The notes: a model not told the origin generated them from the letters alone. Shown: positions 44,952 to 54,979, numbered from the stretch's first letter. The stretch is DNA of 64,000 nt from Allobosea sp. LC85 (GCF_000735605.1 NZ_JPKG01000019.1:159941-223940); one strand, 5' to 3'. Numbers and translations are program-made.

Positions 44952-46123
44952 AGCCCGCTCTCCCGCCAGACGGCGCGCCACTGCCGCACACCGCCTCGAC
45001 CGCGCCGTTCGAACCCTACGCCGTCGAACGCATGACGCCTGAGCAGGAGCGCGTCTATCTCGCGTCACAATGGCAGTTGATGTGGTGGAAGTTCCGCAAG
45101 CATCGGCTGGCGGTGATCTCCGGCGTCTTCATCCTGCTCATGTATCTGGCGGTGATAGTCGCCGAGTTCCTGGCGCCCTATCATTACACAACCCGCAATA
45201 CCGACTTCATCCGCGCCCCGCGGCAGGAAGTGCATCTCTTCCACGAAGGGCGCTTCATCGGCCCCTTCGTCTATCCCTATACGCAACGCCTGAACATGGA
45301 GAACCTGAAGCGCGAATACGATATCGACCGCAGCAGGCCCCAGCCGATCCGCTTCTTCTGTCGCGGCGATGACTACGACTTCTGGCGCCTGATGCCGGGC
45401 AACCTCCATCTCGTCTGCCCCCCCAAGGATGGCACGCTGTTTCTCCTCGGCACCGATCGGCTCGGGCGCGACATGCTCTCGCGCATCATCTATGGCGGCC
45501 GGATCTCGCTCAGCATCGGCCTGCTCGGGGTTGGTGTCAGCTTCATCCTGGGCGTCATCATCGGCGGAATCGCCGGCTATTACGGCGGCAAGATCGATCT
45601 CTTCATCCAGCGCGTGATCGAAATCGTGCAATCCCTGCCGCATATCCCGCTCTGGCTCGCGCTGGCCTCGATCATGCCGCCGTCCTGGAGCCCACTGCTG
45701 GTCTATTTCGGCATCACGCTGATCCTCGGCCTGATGGACTGGACCGGTCTTGCCCGCGCGGTCCGCTCGAAACTGCTCTCGCTGCGCGAGGAAGACTACG
45801 TCGTTGCGGCCCAATTGATGGGCGCCAAGCCTGCCCGCATCATCGGCCTGCATCTCGTGCCGGGTTTCATGAGCCATCTCATCGCCTCGGCCACCATCAC
45901 CGTGCCGAAAACGATCCTGGGCGAGACGGCACTCAGCTTCCTCGGGCTTGGGCTCAGGCCGCCGATCACCAGTTGGGGCGTGATGCTGAACGAGGCGCAG
46001 AACGTCAACGTGGTGGCGCTCTATCCCTGGTTGCTCTATCCGGTCGTTCCGGTGATCCTGATCATCCTGGCCTTCAACTTCCTTGGCGACGGCTTGCGCG
46101 ATGCGGCCGATCCCTACCGCTGA
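44948..46123 (+). CDS. Peptide ABC transporter permease (YejE/DppC-like)
   Basis: The 391-residue permease has an extended N-terminus with RLAVISGVFILLMYLAVIVAEF as its first helix. A periplasmic loop of about 100 residues leads to GTDRLGRDMLSRIIYGGRISLSIG, a classic DppC-family landmark. The EAA loop follows (DYVVAAQLMGAKPARIIGLHLVPG). It is the last gene of the importer operon. Confidence 0.92.
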   Translation: MKPALPPDGAPLPHTASTAPFEPYAVERMTPEQERVYLASQWQLMWWKFRKHRLAVISGVFILLMYLAVIVAEFLAPYHYTTRNTDFIRAPRQEVHLFHEGRFIGPFVYPYTQRLNMENLKREYDIDRSRPQPIRFFCRGDDYDFWRLMPGNLHLVCPPKDGTLFLLGTDRLGRDMLSRIIYGGRISLSIGLLGVGVSFILGVIIGGIAGYYGGKIDLFIQRVIEIVQSLPHIPLWLALASIMPPSWSPLLVYFGITLILGLMDWTGLARAVRSKLLSLREEDYVVAAQLMGAKPARIIGLHLVPGFMSHLIASATITVPKTILGETALSFLGLGLRPPITSWGVMLNEAQNVNVVALYPWLLYPVVPVILIILAFNFLGDGLRDAADPYR

Positions 46124-46160
46124 GCGCGCCGCCACCTCCTGCTCGCGGACCTGACATCCT

Positions 46161-47300
46161 GTGCGGATTGCATTTCACACGCCGCTCAATGCGTATGAGG
46201 ACGGCAGGATTTCCGGTGACCGTCGCATGGCGCATCAACTCGTCCAGGCGATGACGCTGCTCGGTCACGGCGTCGCCCCCATCGCGGATGCGCGCTCCTA
46301 TATGCGCAGCTCGGAGCAGCAGCTTCTGGATCAACGCCTCGCCGAGGCGGCCGGCCGACGCGATGCCTTGCTGGCGGCCTGGGAGACCAATGGCAACCAG
46401 CCGGAGCTCTGGTTCACCTATCACAGCTATTACAAGGCCCCCGACCTGCTCGGGCCGGAGATCACGAAACTGCTCGATATTCCCTATGTCGTCGCCGAGG
46501 CGAGCGATTCCGGCCGGCGCTCCGAAGGGGAATGGGCTAGGCATGTCGCACTCGCCCGGCGCGGCTTCTGCGCCGCCGATCTGCATTTCTGCTTCACCGA
46601 GCGCGATCGTGGTGGCGTCGAGGCCCGCTGCACGGACCGCACGCACTTCCTCGAGCTGCCACCCTTCATCGCCTTGGAGCCCACCGCTCCCCAGCGCCGC
46701 CCCAATGCCGCAACAGCGCGGCTGATCACCGTGGCCATGATGCGTCCCGGGGTTAAGCTCGAAAGCTATCAAGCGCTTGCCGCCAGCCTCACCCACTTGA
46801 TCGATCGTGCCTGGACGCTCACGATCATTGGCGACGGGCCGGTGCGCGATCAGGTTGAAGCGGCCTTCGCGATCCTGCCGCGCGAGCGCATCGAATGGCG
46901 CGGCGCGCTGGATCGTCCTGCGGTCGGCGCGGCGCTGGCGGAGCACGACATATTCGTGTGGCCCGGCATCGGCGAAGCCTATGGTCTGGTCTATCTCGAG
47001 GCACAGGCTGCGGGCCTGCCGGTCGTCGCCTTCGACAGCGGCGGCGTCGCGGCCACTGTCCGGCACGAAGAGACCGCGCTCCTGGTGCAGGATGGCGACA
47101 TCGCGGCTTTGGCAGCGGCGCTGGCGCGGCTCGTCGAGAATACGGACCTGCGCGAAGACATGGGTAGCGCCGCGCGAAACTTCGTCGTTCGGGAACGGAC
47201 GCTCGACCGGACGAGCGAGATCATCTCGCACGGTCTCGCATTGGCGCAGGCGGCCCGCGCTGCGCGTCAAGCCGCGAGCGCGGGATCGACAGGGCCATGA
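46161..47300 (+). CDS. Glycosyltransferase family 4
   Basis: The 379-residue GT-B enzyme starts at GTG 46161. An N-terminal acceptor domain (ISGDRRMAHQLVQAMTLLGH) is followed by a donor domain with LTIIGDGP and the GT4 motif EAYGLVYLEAQAAGLPVVAFDSGG near residue 273. It overlaps the deacetylase gene by 4 bases. It may be cotranscribed with the transporter, 37 bases upstream, but it functionally belongs with the next two glycan genes. Confidence 0.85.
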   Translation: MRIAFHTPLNAYEDGRISGDRRMAHQLVQAMTLLGHGVAPIADARSYMRSSEQQLLDQRLAEAAGRRDALLAAWETNGNQPELWFTYHSYYKAPDLLGPEITKLLDIPYVVAEASDSGRRSEGEWARHVALARRGFCAADLHFCFTERDRGGVEARCTDRTHFLELPPFIALEPTAPQRRPNAATARLITVAMMRPGVKLESYQALAASLTHLIDRAWTLTIIGDGPVRDQVEAAFAILPRERIEWRGALDRPAVGAALAEHDIFVWPGIGEAYGLVYLEAQAAGLPVVAFDSGGVAATVRHEETALLVQDGDIAALAAALARLVENTDLREDMGSAARNFVVRERTLDRTSEIISHGLALAQAARAARQAASAGSTGP

Positions 47301-48070
47301 GCTACCCGATCTGGGCTCCGCTTCTCGTCGAGCTCGACCGCTGGAGCAGCGCGGGGCGGCGCCTGCGGCTCTGGCTTCGCGATGACGACGCAGTCGCGCC
47401 AAGCCCACAGCTCGACAGGCTGGTGGCGCTTGCCGAAGATTTCGATGCGCCGGTGCTTCTCGCGGTCATCCCGTTCCTGGCGCAACCTGCTCTCAGCGAG
47501 CGCTTGCGGAGCGCCCCGCTCCTCCTGCCCTGCCAGCATGGCGCCTGGCACCGCAATCACGCTCCACAGGGCGAGAAGAAATCCGAGTTCGGTTGCTACC
47601 GGCCAGCGGAGGTCATCGTCGCGGAGATCGCGGCTGCGCGACGCCGGCTTGCTGATCTCTTCGGCCCGGCACTGCTGCCGGTCTTCGTCCCCCCGTGGAA
47701 TCGGATCGACAGGAATATCGCAGCAAACTTGCCGGAGCTCGGCTTCAGCGGTCTGTCCTGCTTCCGAAATTTCAGATTCGCTGCGCCGAGCGGGTTTTCC
47801 GTCGTCAATACCCAGATCGACATCATCGACTGGCATAACGGGCGCATCGGTCGCCCGGCCCCGGCCATTGCCGAGGAGATCGTCACGGAGCTCGCACGAA
47901 GACGTGAGGCGGGACTATGGGAAAGCCCGCTTGGCCTGTTGCTGCATCACCGCGACCATGATGACGGCGCCTGGGCTGTTCTCGACGCCTTGCTCGGCTC
48001 AATGGCCCGTCATCCCGCAGTGGAGTTGGTCTGTCTTCGGCAGTTGTTTTCAGGCTTGAACATTGCCTAG
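47297..48070 (+). CDS. Polysaccharide deacetylase-like protein
   Basis: The 257-residue protein has an NodB/CE4-type pattern with WLRDDDAV near residue 27 (metal Asp pair), HGAWHRNH near 82 (metal histidines) and VPPWNRID near 133. There is no signal peptide, so it may act on cytoplasmic glycan intermediates. It is coupled by overlap to the GT4 gene and lies 153 bases before the COG4671 glycosyltransferase. Confidence 0.8.
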   Translation: MSYPIWAPLLVELDRWSSAGRRLRLWLRDDDAVAPSPQLDRLVALAEDFDAPVLLAVIPFLAQPALSERLRSAPLLLPCQHGAWHRNHAPQGEKKSEFGCYRPAEVIVAEIAAARRRLADLFGPALLPVFVPPWNRIDRNIAANLPELGFSGLSCFRNFRFAAPSGFSVVNTQIDIIDWHNGRIGRPAPAIAEEIVTELARRREAGLWESPLGLLLHHRDHDDGAWAVLDALLGSMARHPAVELVCLRQLFSGLNIA

Positions 48071-48222
48071 AGTGAAATCGCGACGCCGGGTGAGCGTCCG
48101 CCACCTGGCGAAGCCGGACTTGGATGGACGCGCTTGTGGCGCTATATCCGAATCCGAGCAGTTCTAGGTGCGTTCGCCCTCGCTGGAGGTCGTTTGGCCG
48201 TTTCGCGGAGGGCGGACCGTCT

Positions 48223-49506
48223 ATGCCGTATAACGTCATCGACATCGGCGGCGCCGACCGCGCGCCGCGCAGCCCTCAGGCCCCGAGGGTGCTGATCTAC
48301 AGCCACGACACCTTCGGTCTCGGCCATATTCGCCGCTGCCGCGCGATCGCCAATTCGCTGGTCGCCAGCTATTCTCATATATCAGTGATCATCGTCTCGG
48401 GATCGTCGATGATCTCGAGCTTTCAGTTCGGCGACGGCGTCGACTATGTCCGCGTTCCCGGCGTCGAAAAACAGGATGACGGCGGCTATGCCCCGCATCA
48501 TCTCAACCTCGATCTCGGCGACACGTTGCGCCTGCGCGCCGACCTGATCAGGCAGACAGTGCTGTCCTTCGATCCGGACGTTGTGATCGTCGACAAGGAG
48601 CCTGTGGGCCTGCGCGGCGAGCTGCTGTCATCGCTCGAGATTCTGCGCCGGCGCGGTGCCCGCATCGTGCTCGGCCTGCGCGACGTGCTCGACGAGCCGG
48701 GCAAGGTCCTCGAGGAGTGGCGGCACAGCGGCGCGCTTGATGCCCTGGGCTCGATCTATGACGACATCTTCGTCTATGGGCTGGAAAGCGTCTATCAGCC
48801 GCTCCAGGGCCTGCCGGACCAGCATCTCTTCGCCGACAAGATCCGCTATACCGGCTATCTCAAGCGCGCAGTGCCAAGTCCGATGCCGCCAACCCGCCAC
48901 CCGAAGATCACCAAGGGACCTTTCATCCTGGTCACCCCAGGCGGCGGCGGTGACGGCATGGGCCTGACCGATTGGGTAATTTCGGCCTACGAGTCCGACC
49001 CGACAATCGAGCTGCCGGCCCTGATCGTGTTCGGCCCGTTCATGTCCCGCGAGAAGCGCAAGGATTTCGCCGAGCGGATCGCCCGCATCCCGAAGCTCGA
49101 AAGCCTCGGCTTCGAGCCGCGCCTCGAACTCCTGATGAACCGCGCTCATTGCGTCGTCGCCATGGGCGGCTACAACACCTTTTGCGAGATCCTTTCCTTC
49201 GACAAGCCGGCGCTGATCGTTCCGCGCGTACGGCCGCGGCGGGAGCAGAGCATCCGCGCCGAACGCGCCGACAACCTCAAGCTCGCCACCATGCTGCACG
49301 ACCCGCTTCAGGATGGTCAGGGCACGCGCGATCCGGCGATCATGGCTGCCGCACTCCATGCCCTGCCCAAGCGCATGCCGCCCTCTCAGGCCTTCGTGCC
49401 GAGCCTGCTCGACGGCCTGCCCGCCATCAACCGCGCGCTTGCAGACGATCTCTCCATGCCGATCCGCGGCCGGGCGCTGGCCCAGAACAGCGCGGCAGTG
49501 AGCTGA
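48223..49506 (+). CDS. Predicted glycosyltransferase, COG4671, second copy
   Basis: The 427-residue protein contains YSHDTFGLGHIRRCRAIANSL near residue 27 and ends its donor domain with MGGYNTFCEILSFDKPALIVPR, both typical of COG4671. It is longer than and diverged from the copy at 30104-31252. The ATG at 48223 is preceded by GGAGGG; an upstream extension to 48124 is less likely. The gene order GT4, deacetylase, COG4671 suggests synthesis of a modified surface polysaccharide. Confidence 0.82.
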   Translation: MPYNVIDIGGADRAPRSPQAPRVLIYSHDTFGLGHIRRCRAIANSLVASYSHISVIIVSGSSMISSFQFGDGVDYVRVPGVEKQDDGGYAPHHLNLDLGDTLRLRADLIRQTVLSFDPDVVIVDKEPVGLRGELLSSLEILRRRGARIVLGLRDVLDEPGKVLEEWRHSGALDALGSIYDDIFVYGLESVYQPLQGLPDQHLFADKIRYTGYLKRAVPSPMPPTRHPKITKGPFILVTPGGGGDGMGLTDWVISAYESDPTIELPALIVFGPFMSREKRKDFAERIARIPKLESLGFEPRLELLMNRAHCVVAMGGYNTFCEILSFDKPALIVPRVRPRREQSIRAERADNLKLATMLHDPLQDGQGTRDPAIMAAALHALPKRMPPSQAFVPSLLDGLPAINRALADDLSMPIRGRALAQNSAAVS

Positions 49507-49656
49507 GCCTCTCGCCCGGCCGCCTTTCCGCGGCCGTGGACGGCGCCCAAATTCAGTTGAGAAAGTGGGCTGACAAGGCTGCGGAAACTTCGCAATATAT
49601 CAGCCACGGAGAAAGACGGCGCCGCCCCGGCACCTCTTCATGGGAGATCCTTCTCG

Positions 49657-50892
49657 ATGGCGCAGCTGCTGTTCAAGAATTTCGCCATGCTCGAACCCGA
49701 CCATGGCGAATTGCGCCGCGGCTATGAACTGCTGGTCGAAGGCGACACGATCCGCGAGGTCTCCGACAAGCCGATCAAGACGGCCAAGGCCGATGTGATC
49801 GATTGCGGCGGGCGTACCCTGATGCCTGGCCTGATCGACAGCCATGTCCATGTCTTCCTCTCGGAGGTCTATATCCGCGCCATGGAGAGCATGCCGTTGA
49901 CGCTGATGACGGCACGCTCCGTCAGGCTGATGAAGGGCATGATCGATCGTGGCTTCACCTCGGTGCGCGATACGGGGGGGGCCGATTGGGGCATCAAGGA
50001 AGCCGTCGAAAAGGGCGACATCTCGGCGCCGCGCCTGTTCATCGCCGGCCAGGCGATCGGCCCGACCGGTGGCCATAGCGACCCGCGCCGGCGCACGGAT
50101 TTCGGCGCCCGCTGCCATTGCTGCAACGCCATGGCCTATACGATGAACGTCTCCGATGGCGTTTCTGCGGTGAAGAAGTCAGTGCGCGAGCAGATGCGGC
50201 TCGGTGCCGACCACATCAAGATCATGATGTCGGGCGGCGTCGCCTCGCCCTATGATCCGCTGGATTCGATGCAGTTCAGTGTCGACGAAGTGAAGGCGGC
50301 CGTCGAAGAGGCCAAGGCTTTTGGCCGCTATGTCTGCGCCCATGCCTATACACCCGAGGCCATCACCCGCGCCGCGCAATGTGGCGTTCGTGCCATCGAG
50401 CACGGCAATCTGATCGACGAGGCCTCCGCCAAGCTGATGGCCGAGAGCAATATGGTGCTCACCGCCAATCTTGTCGCCTATTACGCGATGAAGGAGCGTG
50501 CGGCCGAGTTCGGCATGACCGGGGATATGCTGGCCAAGAATGATCTGGTCATCGACGGCGGCCTGCGTTCGCTCGAAATCTGCAAGCGCGCCGGCGTACC
50601 AGTCGCCTATGGCAGCGATCTGCTTGGCCAGCTCCAGGTCGATCAGTCCCGTGAATTCCTGCTGCGCAGCGAGGTGCTCTCCCCGATCGAGATCGTTCGC
50701 TCCGCGACGACCGTTGGCGCGCATCTGCTGCGGATGGAGGGCAAGCTTGGCACGCTGCGTGCAGGCGCCTTTGCCGACATCATCCTGGTCGATGGTGACC
50801 CGTTGAAGGATCTTGGCCTCTTCCAGAACCAGGGCGCGGCCCTGTCGGCGATCATGAAGGGCGGGGTCTTCCACAAGAACCGCCTGCAATGA
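49657..50892 (+). CDS. Metal-dependent amidohydrolase family protein
   Basis: The 411-residue protein has the amidohydrolase metal signature MPGLIDSHVHVF near residue 56. Further signature stretches are KIMMSGGVASP near 190, CAHAYTPEAI and IEHGNLID with later histidines, and GSDLLG with the catalytic Asp near 320. It resembles imidazolonepropionase-like / Xaa-Pro dipeptidase-like enzymes of COG1228. It precedes the polyamine-type ABC operon on the same strand, so its substrate may be linked to what that importer carries. Confidence 0.88.
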   Translation: MAQLLFKNFAMLEPDHGELRRGYELLVEGDTIREVSDKPIKTAKADVIDCGGRTLMPGLIDSHVHVFLSEVYIRAMESMPLTLMTARSVRLMKGMIDRGFTSVRDTGGADWGIKEAVEKGDISAPRLFIAGQAIGPTGGHSDPRRRTDFGARCHCCNAMAYTMNVSDGVSAVKKSVREQMRLGADHIKIMMSGGVASPYDPLDSMQFSVDEVKAAVEEAKAFGRYVCAHAYTPEAITRAAQCGVRAIEHGNLIDEASAKLMAESNMVLTANLVAYYAMKERAAEFGMTGDMLAKNDLVIDGGLRSLEICKRAGVPVAYGSDLLGQLQVDQSREFLLRSEVLSPIEIVRSATTVGAHLLRMEGKLGTLRAGAFADIILVDGDPLKDLGLFQNQGAALSAIMKGGVFHKNRLQ

Positions 50893-50987
50893 GGACCAGG
50901 CAGCGGCAAGAGGCCGACAAAAACCGGCTTGATTGTTTGTAAGTTGAACCGCAGCGTGCTGCCAGAACGGATCGAGAGGCGGAGGGC

Positions 50988-51080
50988 ATGGCAGTGACGA
51001 GCCAGCAGCAATCGCAAGGCGACCAGCACGCAGCAAGCCCTGCGCGACTGGCCTATGGCCGGGCCGGAGGCGCCGCTTGA
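50988..51080 (+). CDS. Possible 30-residue leader ORF coupled to the ABC permease
   Basis: ATG at 50988 follows GGAGGGC, a better ribosome site than that of the following gene. The ORF encodes 30 residues, starting MAVTSQQQSQGDQ, and its stop overlaps the TTG start of the permease as TTGA. Re-initiation after it would explain the weak permease start. It has no recognisable domain and could instead be a decayed gene end. Confidence 0.4.
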   Translation: MAVTSQQQSQGDQHAASPARLAYGRAGGAA

Positions 51081-51895
51081 GCGCCGCCCAGCGCCCAAGC
51101 TTCGGCCGAATTGCGCTGAATGGCGCGGCCGGCCTGTCGTTAGGCTTCATCCTGCTGCCGCTGGTCTTCGTGATCTGGCTCGCCTTCTTCCGGCAGGAAA
51201 TTCCGTCCTTCCCACCCGAAGGCTACTCCCTGAAATGGTTTGCGGCCGTTCCCGGCCAGAAGGCCTTCGTCGACGGCTTCGTTCTCAGCCTCCAGGTCGG
51301 CGTGCTGGCGACCCTGATCGGACTGGCGCTCGGGGTCCCGGCCAGTCTCGCGCTGGTTCGCCACCGCATCCCTCTCGGCCCGCTGGTGAATACCCTGCTG
51401 CTGCTGCCGCTGGTGATGCCTGGAATCGTGCTCGGCACAGCGCTCTACGTCTTCCAGATCGAAACCGAGATCGCGACGGGCTGGCCGGTCCTGGGCTCGG
51501 CTGGCGGCCTCATCGCTGCCCATACGCTTGTGGTCGTGCCCTGGGTCGTGAGGCTGGTCACGGCAAGCCTTGCCGGCTTCGACCGCACCATCGAGGAAGC
51601 TGCGCAGAACCTGGGCGCCGGTCCCTGGAAGACCTTTTGGCGTGTCACCTTGCCGAGCATCCGGCCCGGCATCGTCGCCGCCGGCCTGTTCGGCTTCGTC
51701 ACCTCCTTCGGCAATCTCGAAATGAGCCTGTTCCTCGTCGGACCGGGCCGCACGACCCTGCCGATCGCGATCCTGCAATATCTCGAATGGAAGATCGATC
51801 CGACGGTTGCTGCCGCTTCCGTCATCCAGATCGTTCTGATCGGCACCGCGATGATCATCACTGACCGTTACGTCAAGCTGAGCCGAGTGGTCTGA
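51077..51895 (+). CDS. Spermidine/putrescine-type ABC permease (PotC-like)
   Basis: The 272-residue permease has about six helices and the EAA loop AAQNLGAGPWKTFWRVTLPSIRPG near residue 180. It belongs to the PotC/COG1177 group. The start is TTG (51077-51079), apparently coupled to a short upstream ORF. It is followed after 3 bases by the ATPase gene. Confidence 0.88.
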   Translation: MSAAQRPSFGRIALNGAAGLSLGFILLPLVFVIWLAFFRQEIPSFPPEGYSLKWFAAVPGQKAFVDGFVLSLQVGVLATLIGLALGVPASLALVRHRIPLGPLVNTLLLLPLVMPGIVLGTALYVFQIETEIATGWPVLGSAGGLIAAHTLVVVPWVVRLVTASLAGFDRTIEEAAQNLGAGPWKTFWRVTLPSIRPGIVAAGLFGFVTSFGNLEMSLFLVGPGRTTLPIAILQYLEWKIDPTVAAASVIQIVLIGTAMIITDRYVKLSRVV

Positions 51896-51898
51896 CCC

Positions 51899-52957
51899 AT
51901 GGCACGGCTCTCGCTCACCCATCTCCAAAAGGTCTATGGCGACTTCAACGCCGTCGACGACGTCACCATCGACATCGCCGATGGCGAGTTCCTGGTCCTG
52001 CTCGGTCCGTCCGGCTGCGGCAAGACCACGACCTTGCGCATGGTCGCCGGCTTCGTGCCGCCGAGCGCCGGCAAGATCACCATCGGCGAGCGCGACGTCA
52101 CCGTGCTGCCACCCTGGAAGCGCAATTGCGGCCTGGTCTTCCAGAGCTACGCGCTGTTCCCGCATCTGACCGTCGCCGAAAACGTCGCTTTCAGCCTCGA
52201 GATGCGCAAGGTTCCCCCCGGCGACCGCGCGCCACGCGTCGCGGAGGCGCTCCGACTCGTCCAGCTTTCGGGCTTCAACGAGCGCTATCCGCGCCAGCTC
52301 TCGGGTGGCCAGCAGCAGCGCGTGGCGCTCGCCCGTGCGCTCGCCATGCAACCGGACGTGCTGCTGCTCGACGAGCCCCTCTCCAATCTCGACGCAAAGC
52401 TCCGGCAGGAGGTCCGGGTCGAGATCCGCGACCTGCAGCGCAAGCTCGGCCTCACCACGATCATGGTCACTCACGACCAGGAAGAAGCGCTCACCATGGC
52501 TGACCGGCTGGTGGTGATGGAGAAGGGCAAGGTCCGGCAGATCGGCAATCAGCGCGAACTCTACGAAAAGCCGGCGGACCGCTTCGTTGCGGGTTTCATT
52601 GGCCGCAGTGCCTTCCTCGACGGAGAAACCATCGCGCCTGGCCGCTTCCGCAGCCGCGGCGGGCTCGACATCAGTGTCGGCGCGGCGAGCGGCACGGGAG
52701 CGGCAACGCTCGCGCTTCGGCCAGAGCGCATCTCCGTGGCAGCCGAGGCCGGACCTTGTGTCAATCGCTTCGAGGCCCGCGTCGAGCATGTCTCCTATCT
52801 CGGCGCGCTGCTCGATATCGATGTCCGTCTCTCTGAGCACGACCGGATGCTGCTGCAGCTCCCGAACCGCCAGGGCAGCATCGAGCCGAAGCCGGGCGAT
52901 ACCATCACGATAGGCTGGGCCGAAGACGCCGGGCTCGTCTATCCGCGCGAGCCGTAA
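51899..52957 (+). CDS. Spermidine/putrescine-type ABC ATP-binding protein (PotA-like)
   Basis: The 352-residue ATPase has P-loop GPSGCGKTT near residue 36, signature LSGGQQQR near 134, Walker [12 protein letters not shown] and an H-loop histidine in VTHDQEEAL. The C-terminal TOBE domain contains [10 protein letters not shown]. It powers uptake of a polyamine-like or related solute bound by the adjacent periplasmic protein. Confidence 0.93.
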   Translation: MARLSLTHLQKVYGDFNAVDDVTIDIADGEFLVLLGPSGCGKTTTLRMVAGFVPPSAGKITIGERDVTVLPPWKRNCGLVFQSYALFPHLTVAENVAFSLEMRKVPPGDRAPRVAEALRLVQLSGFNERYPRQLSGGQQQRVALARALAMQPDVLLLDEPLSNLDAKLRQEVRVEIRDLQRKLGLTTIMVTHDQEEALTMADRLVVMEKGKVRQIGNQRELYEKPADRFVAGFIGRSAFLDGETIAPGRFRSRGGLDISVGAASGTGAATLALRPERISVAAEAGPCVNRFEARVEHVSYLGALLDIDVRLSEHDRMLLQLPNRQGSIEPKPGDTITIGWAEDAGLVYPREP

Positions 52958-53052
52958 GGCCATGATCGGGAAAAGCACATCGCGGCTTTCCGTCGAAACA
53001 TGGCTCGATCACGGACTCTAGCTCGACAGGCGTCCAACAGGGGAGAACTCAC

Positions 53053-54099
53053 ATGAAACAGATCAACAGGCGCCATGTCCTGCAAGGTCTCGCGGCGGGA
53101 GCAAGCGCCGCGGCGCTGGGCGGCCCGGCCGTGGCCCAGTCAGGCGGCAAGGTCGTGGTCGGCACCTGGGGCGGCGACTATGCCCGTCTCCTCACCAAGA
53201 ACATCGAGGACCCGATCCTCAAGCCCAAGGGCATCGAGGTCCTGCAGGACCAGGCCGGCGACGCTCCGCGCCGCGCCAAGATGGTCGCTGAGCGTCGCCT
53301 GCCGCGCGGCACGGTCGATATCCATGGGCTTTCGGCCGCCAATATGTACGAGATGAACGAGGCCGGCGTCGTGGAGCAGATCGATTTCTCCAAGATCCCG
53401 AACGCCAAGAACCTGCTGCCGACAATGAAGTATCCCTACGGCATCGGGCACATCTATTCCGGCAACGTCGTCATCTACAATCCCAAGCTGATCAGCCCCG
53501 CGCCGACCGGCTTCAAGGATTGGCTCGACCCGAAATGGGGCAACAAGATCGGCTTCATCGACATTCAGTATCAGTCGATCATCGTCGCCGCCTCGATGGC
53601 CGCAACGAACGGCGCGAGCATGAACGACCTCGACAAGGCCAAGGAGGTGCTGCTCGCCGTCAAGAAGGCGGGCGCGCGCGTGTACCCGACCAACGAGGCC
53701 TTCGCCCAGGCGATGAAGAACGAGGAGGTCGGCATCAGCGCGATCTGGAAGGCGCGCGTTGTCCAGTGGCAGGATGCCGGCATCCCCTGCGAGGCGGTTT
53801 CCCCGGTTGAAGGCATCCCGGCCTATGTCTCCGGTTTCGTCATTCCGAAGAATTCGCCGAACAAGGAGAATGCCTACGCCTACATGAACGCCATGCTCGA
53901 GAAGGCGCCGCAGGAGGCTTTCGCGGTCGACATGGGTTATAACGGCACTGTCACCGGCCTCAACGTCGCGCCCGCTCTGCAGAAGCGCATCGGCTTCACG
54001 CCCGAGGAGGAAAAGCGCCTCAAGGATCTCGACTACGGCTTCCTCGCCAAGAACGATTCGGCGATGAAGGAGTGGTGGGACAAGGTCTTCAAGGCGTGA
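53053..54099 (+). CDS. Periplasmic substrate-binding protein (PotD-like)
   Basis: The 348-residue family 1 binding protein has a twin-arginine-like signal (INRRHVLQGLAAGASAAALG, cleavage after AVAQ). The mature start is VVVGTWGGDYARLL, typical of COG0687. It lies between the ATPase and second permease genes of the importer; the ligand cannot be told from sequence alone. Confidence 0.9.
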   Translation: MKQINRRHVLQGLAAGASAAALGGPAVAQSGGKVVVGTWGGDYARLLTKNIEDPILKPKGIEVLQDQAGDAPRRAKMVAERRLPRGTVDIHGLSAANMYEMNEAGVVEQIDFSKIPNAKNLLPTMKYPYGIGHIYSGNVVIYNPKLISPAPTGFKDWLDPKWGNKIGFIDIQYQSIIVAASMAATNGASMNDLDKAKEVLLAVKKAGARVYPTNEAFAQAMKNEEVGISAIWKARVVQWQDAGIPCEAVSPVEGIPAYVSGFVIPKNSPNKENAYAYMNAMLEKAPQEAFAVDMGYNGTVTGLNVAPALQKRIGFTPEEEKRLKDLDYGFLAKNDSAMKEWWDKVFKA

Positions 54100-54106
54100 T
54101 GCGGCC

Positions 54107-54979
54107 ATGAGCACGACGGCCCCAGAAGCTGTTGCGGGCGGCCGCACCGGACTCGCCGGGGCGCTCGTCGTGCCGGCGACCATTTTCGTCGCGATCGGGT
54201 TGATCGGCCCGGTCGCGATCCTGTTCCGCTATTCGCTGAACCAGTTCATTCCGGGCCAGTTCATGGTCGACGGACTGACCATAGAAAACTACGTCAAGTT
54301 CTTCACCGACACCTATTATCTCAACGTGCTGATGCGCACCGTGCGCGTTGCGGTGATCTGCACCATCGCCTGCCTGATCATGGGCTTTCCGCTGGCCTAT
54401 GTGCTGGCGCGTACCGAAAACCGCTTCAAGAACCTGCTGATCATGGCGGTGGGGCTCCCCCCCTTCGTCGGCAATGCCGTTCGTGCTGCCGGCTGGATGA
54501 CCGCCTTCGGCAACAAGGGTGCCCTCAATGCCTCACTGATGGGGCTCGGCCTGATCGATCAGCCGATCGAGATCATGTTCACCGAAACGGCCGTGATCAT
54601 CGGCATTGTCGCCGTCAACCTGCCCTTCATGGTGCTGACCCTGCAGAGCGTGATCGAGGGTATCAACCGCAATGTCGAGGAAGCGGCCTTCAGCCTGGGC
54701 GCCGGCCCGGTCGCGATGTTCCGCCGCGTCCTCTGGCCATTGGCACTCCCGGGGATTCTCGCCGGCACGATCCTGACCTTCATCCTGGCGATGAACGCCT
54801 ATGCGACCCCCGTTCTGCTCGGAGGACCAAAGTTCCAGACGATGGGGCCTCTGGTCTATGGCCAGTTCGCGCAACAGAACAATTGGCCCTTCGGCGGCGC
54901 GATTTCCTTCATTCTGATGACGGCGACGCTCGTGCTGACCGTCGCAGCCCACCTCATCGTGCAGCGGCGTTATCGCTGA
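54107..54979 (+). CDS. Spermidine/putrescine-type ABC permease (PotB-like)
   Basis: The 290-residue permease has about six helices. LIGPVAILFRYSLNQF is near the start, and the EAA loop EEAAFSLGAGPVAMFRRVLWPLALPG lies near residue 195. It belongs to the PotB/COG1176 group. It completes the importer and is followed by a terminator. Confidence 0.9.
   Translation: MSTTAPEAVAGGRTGLAGALVVPATIFVAIGLIGPVAILFRYSLNQFIPGQFMVDGLTIENYVKFFTDTYYLNVLMRTVRVAVICTIACLIMGFPLAYVLARTENRFKNLLIMAVGLPPFVGNAVRAAGWMTAFGNKGALNASLMGLGLIDQPIEIMFTETAVIIGIVAVNLPFMVLTLQSVIEGINRNVEEAAFSLGAGPVAMFRRVLWPLALPGILAGTILTFILAMNAYATPVLLGGPKFQTMGPLVYGQFAQQNNWPFGGAISFILMTATLVLTVAAHLIVQRRYR

Noticed and set aside
51140..52978. A 612-codon minus-strand open frame
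   Set aside because: It is opposite the permease and ATPase of the polyamine-type importer. Its composition is Asp/Arg/Glu/His-rich with no motif.
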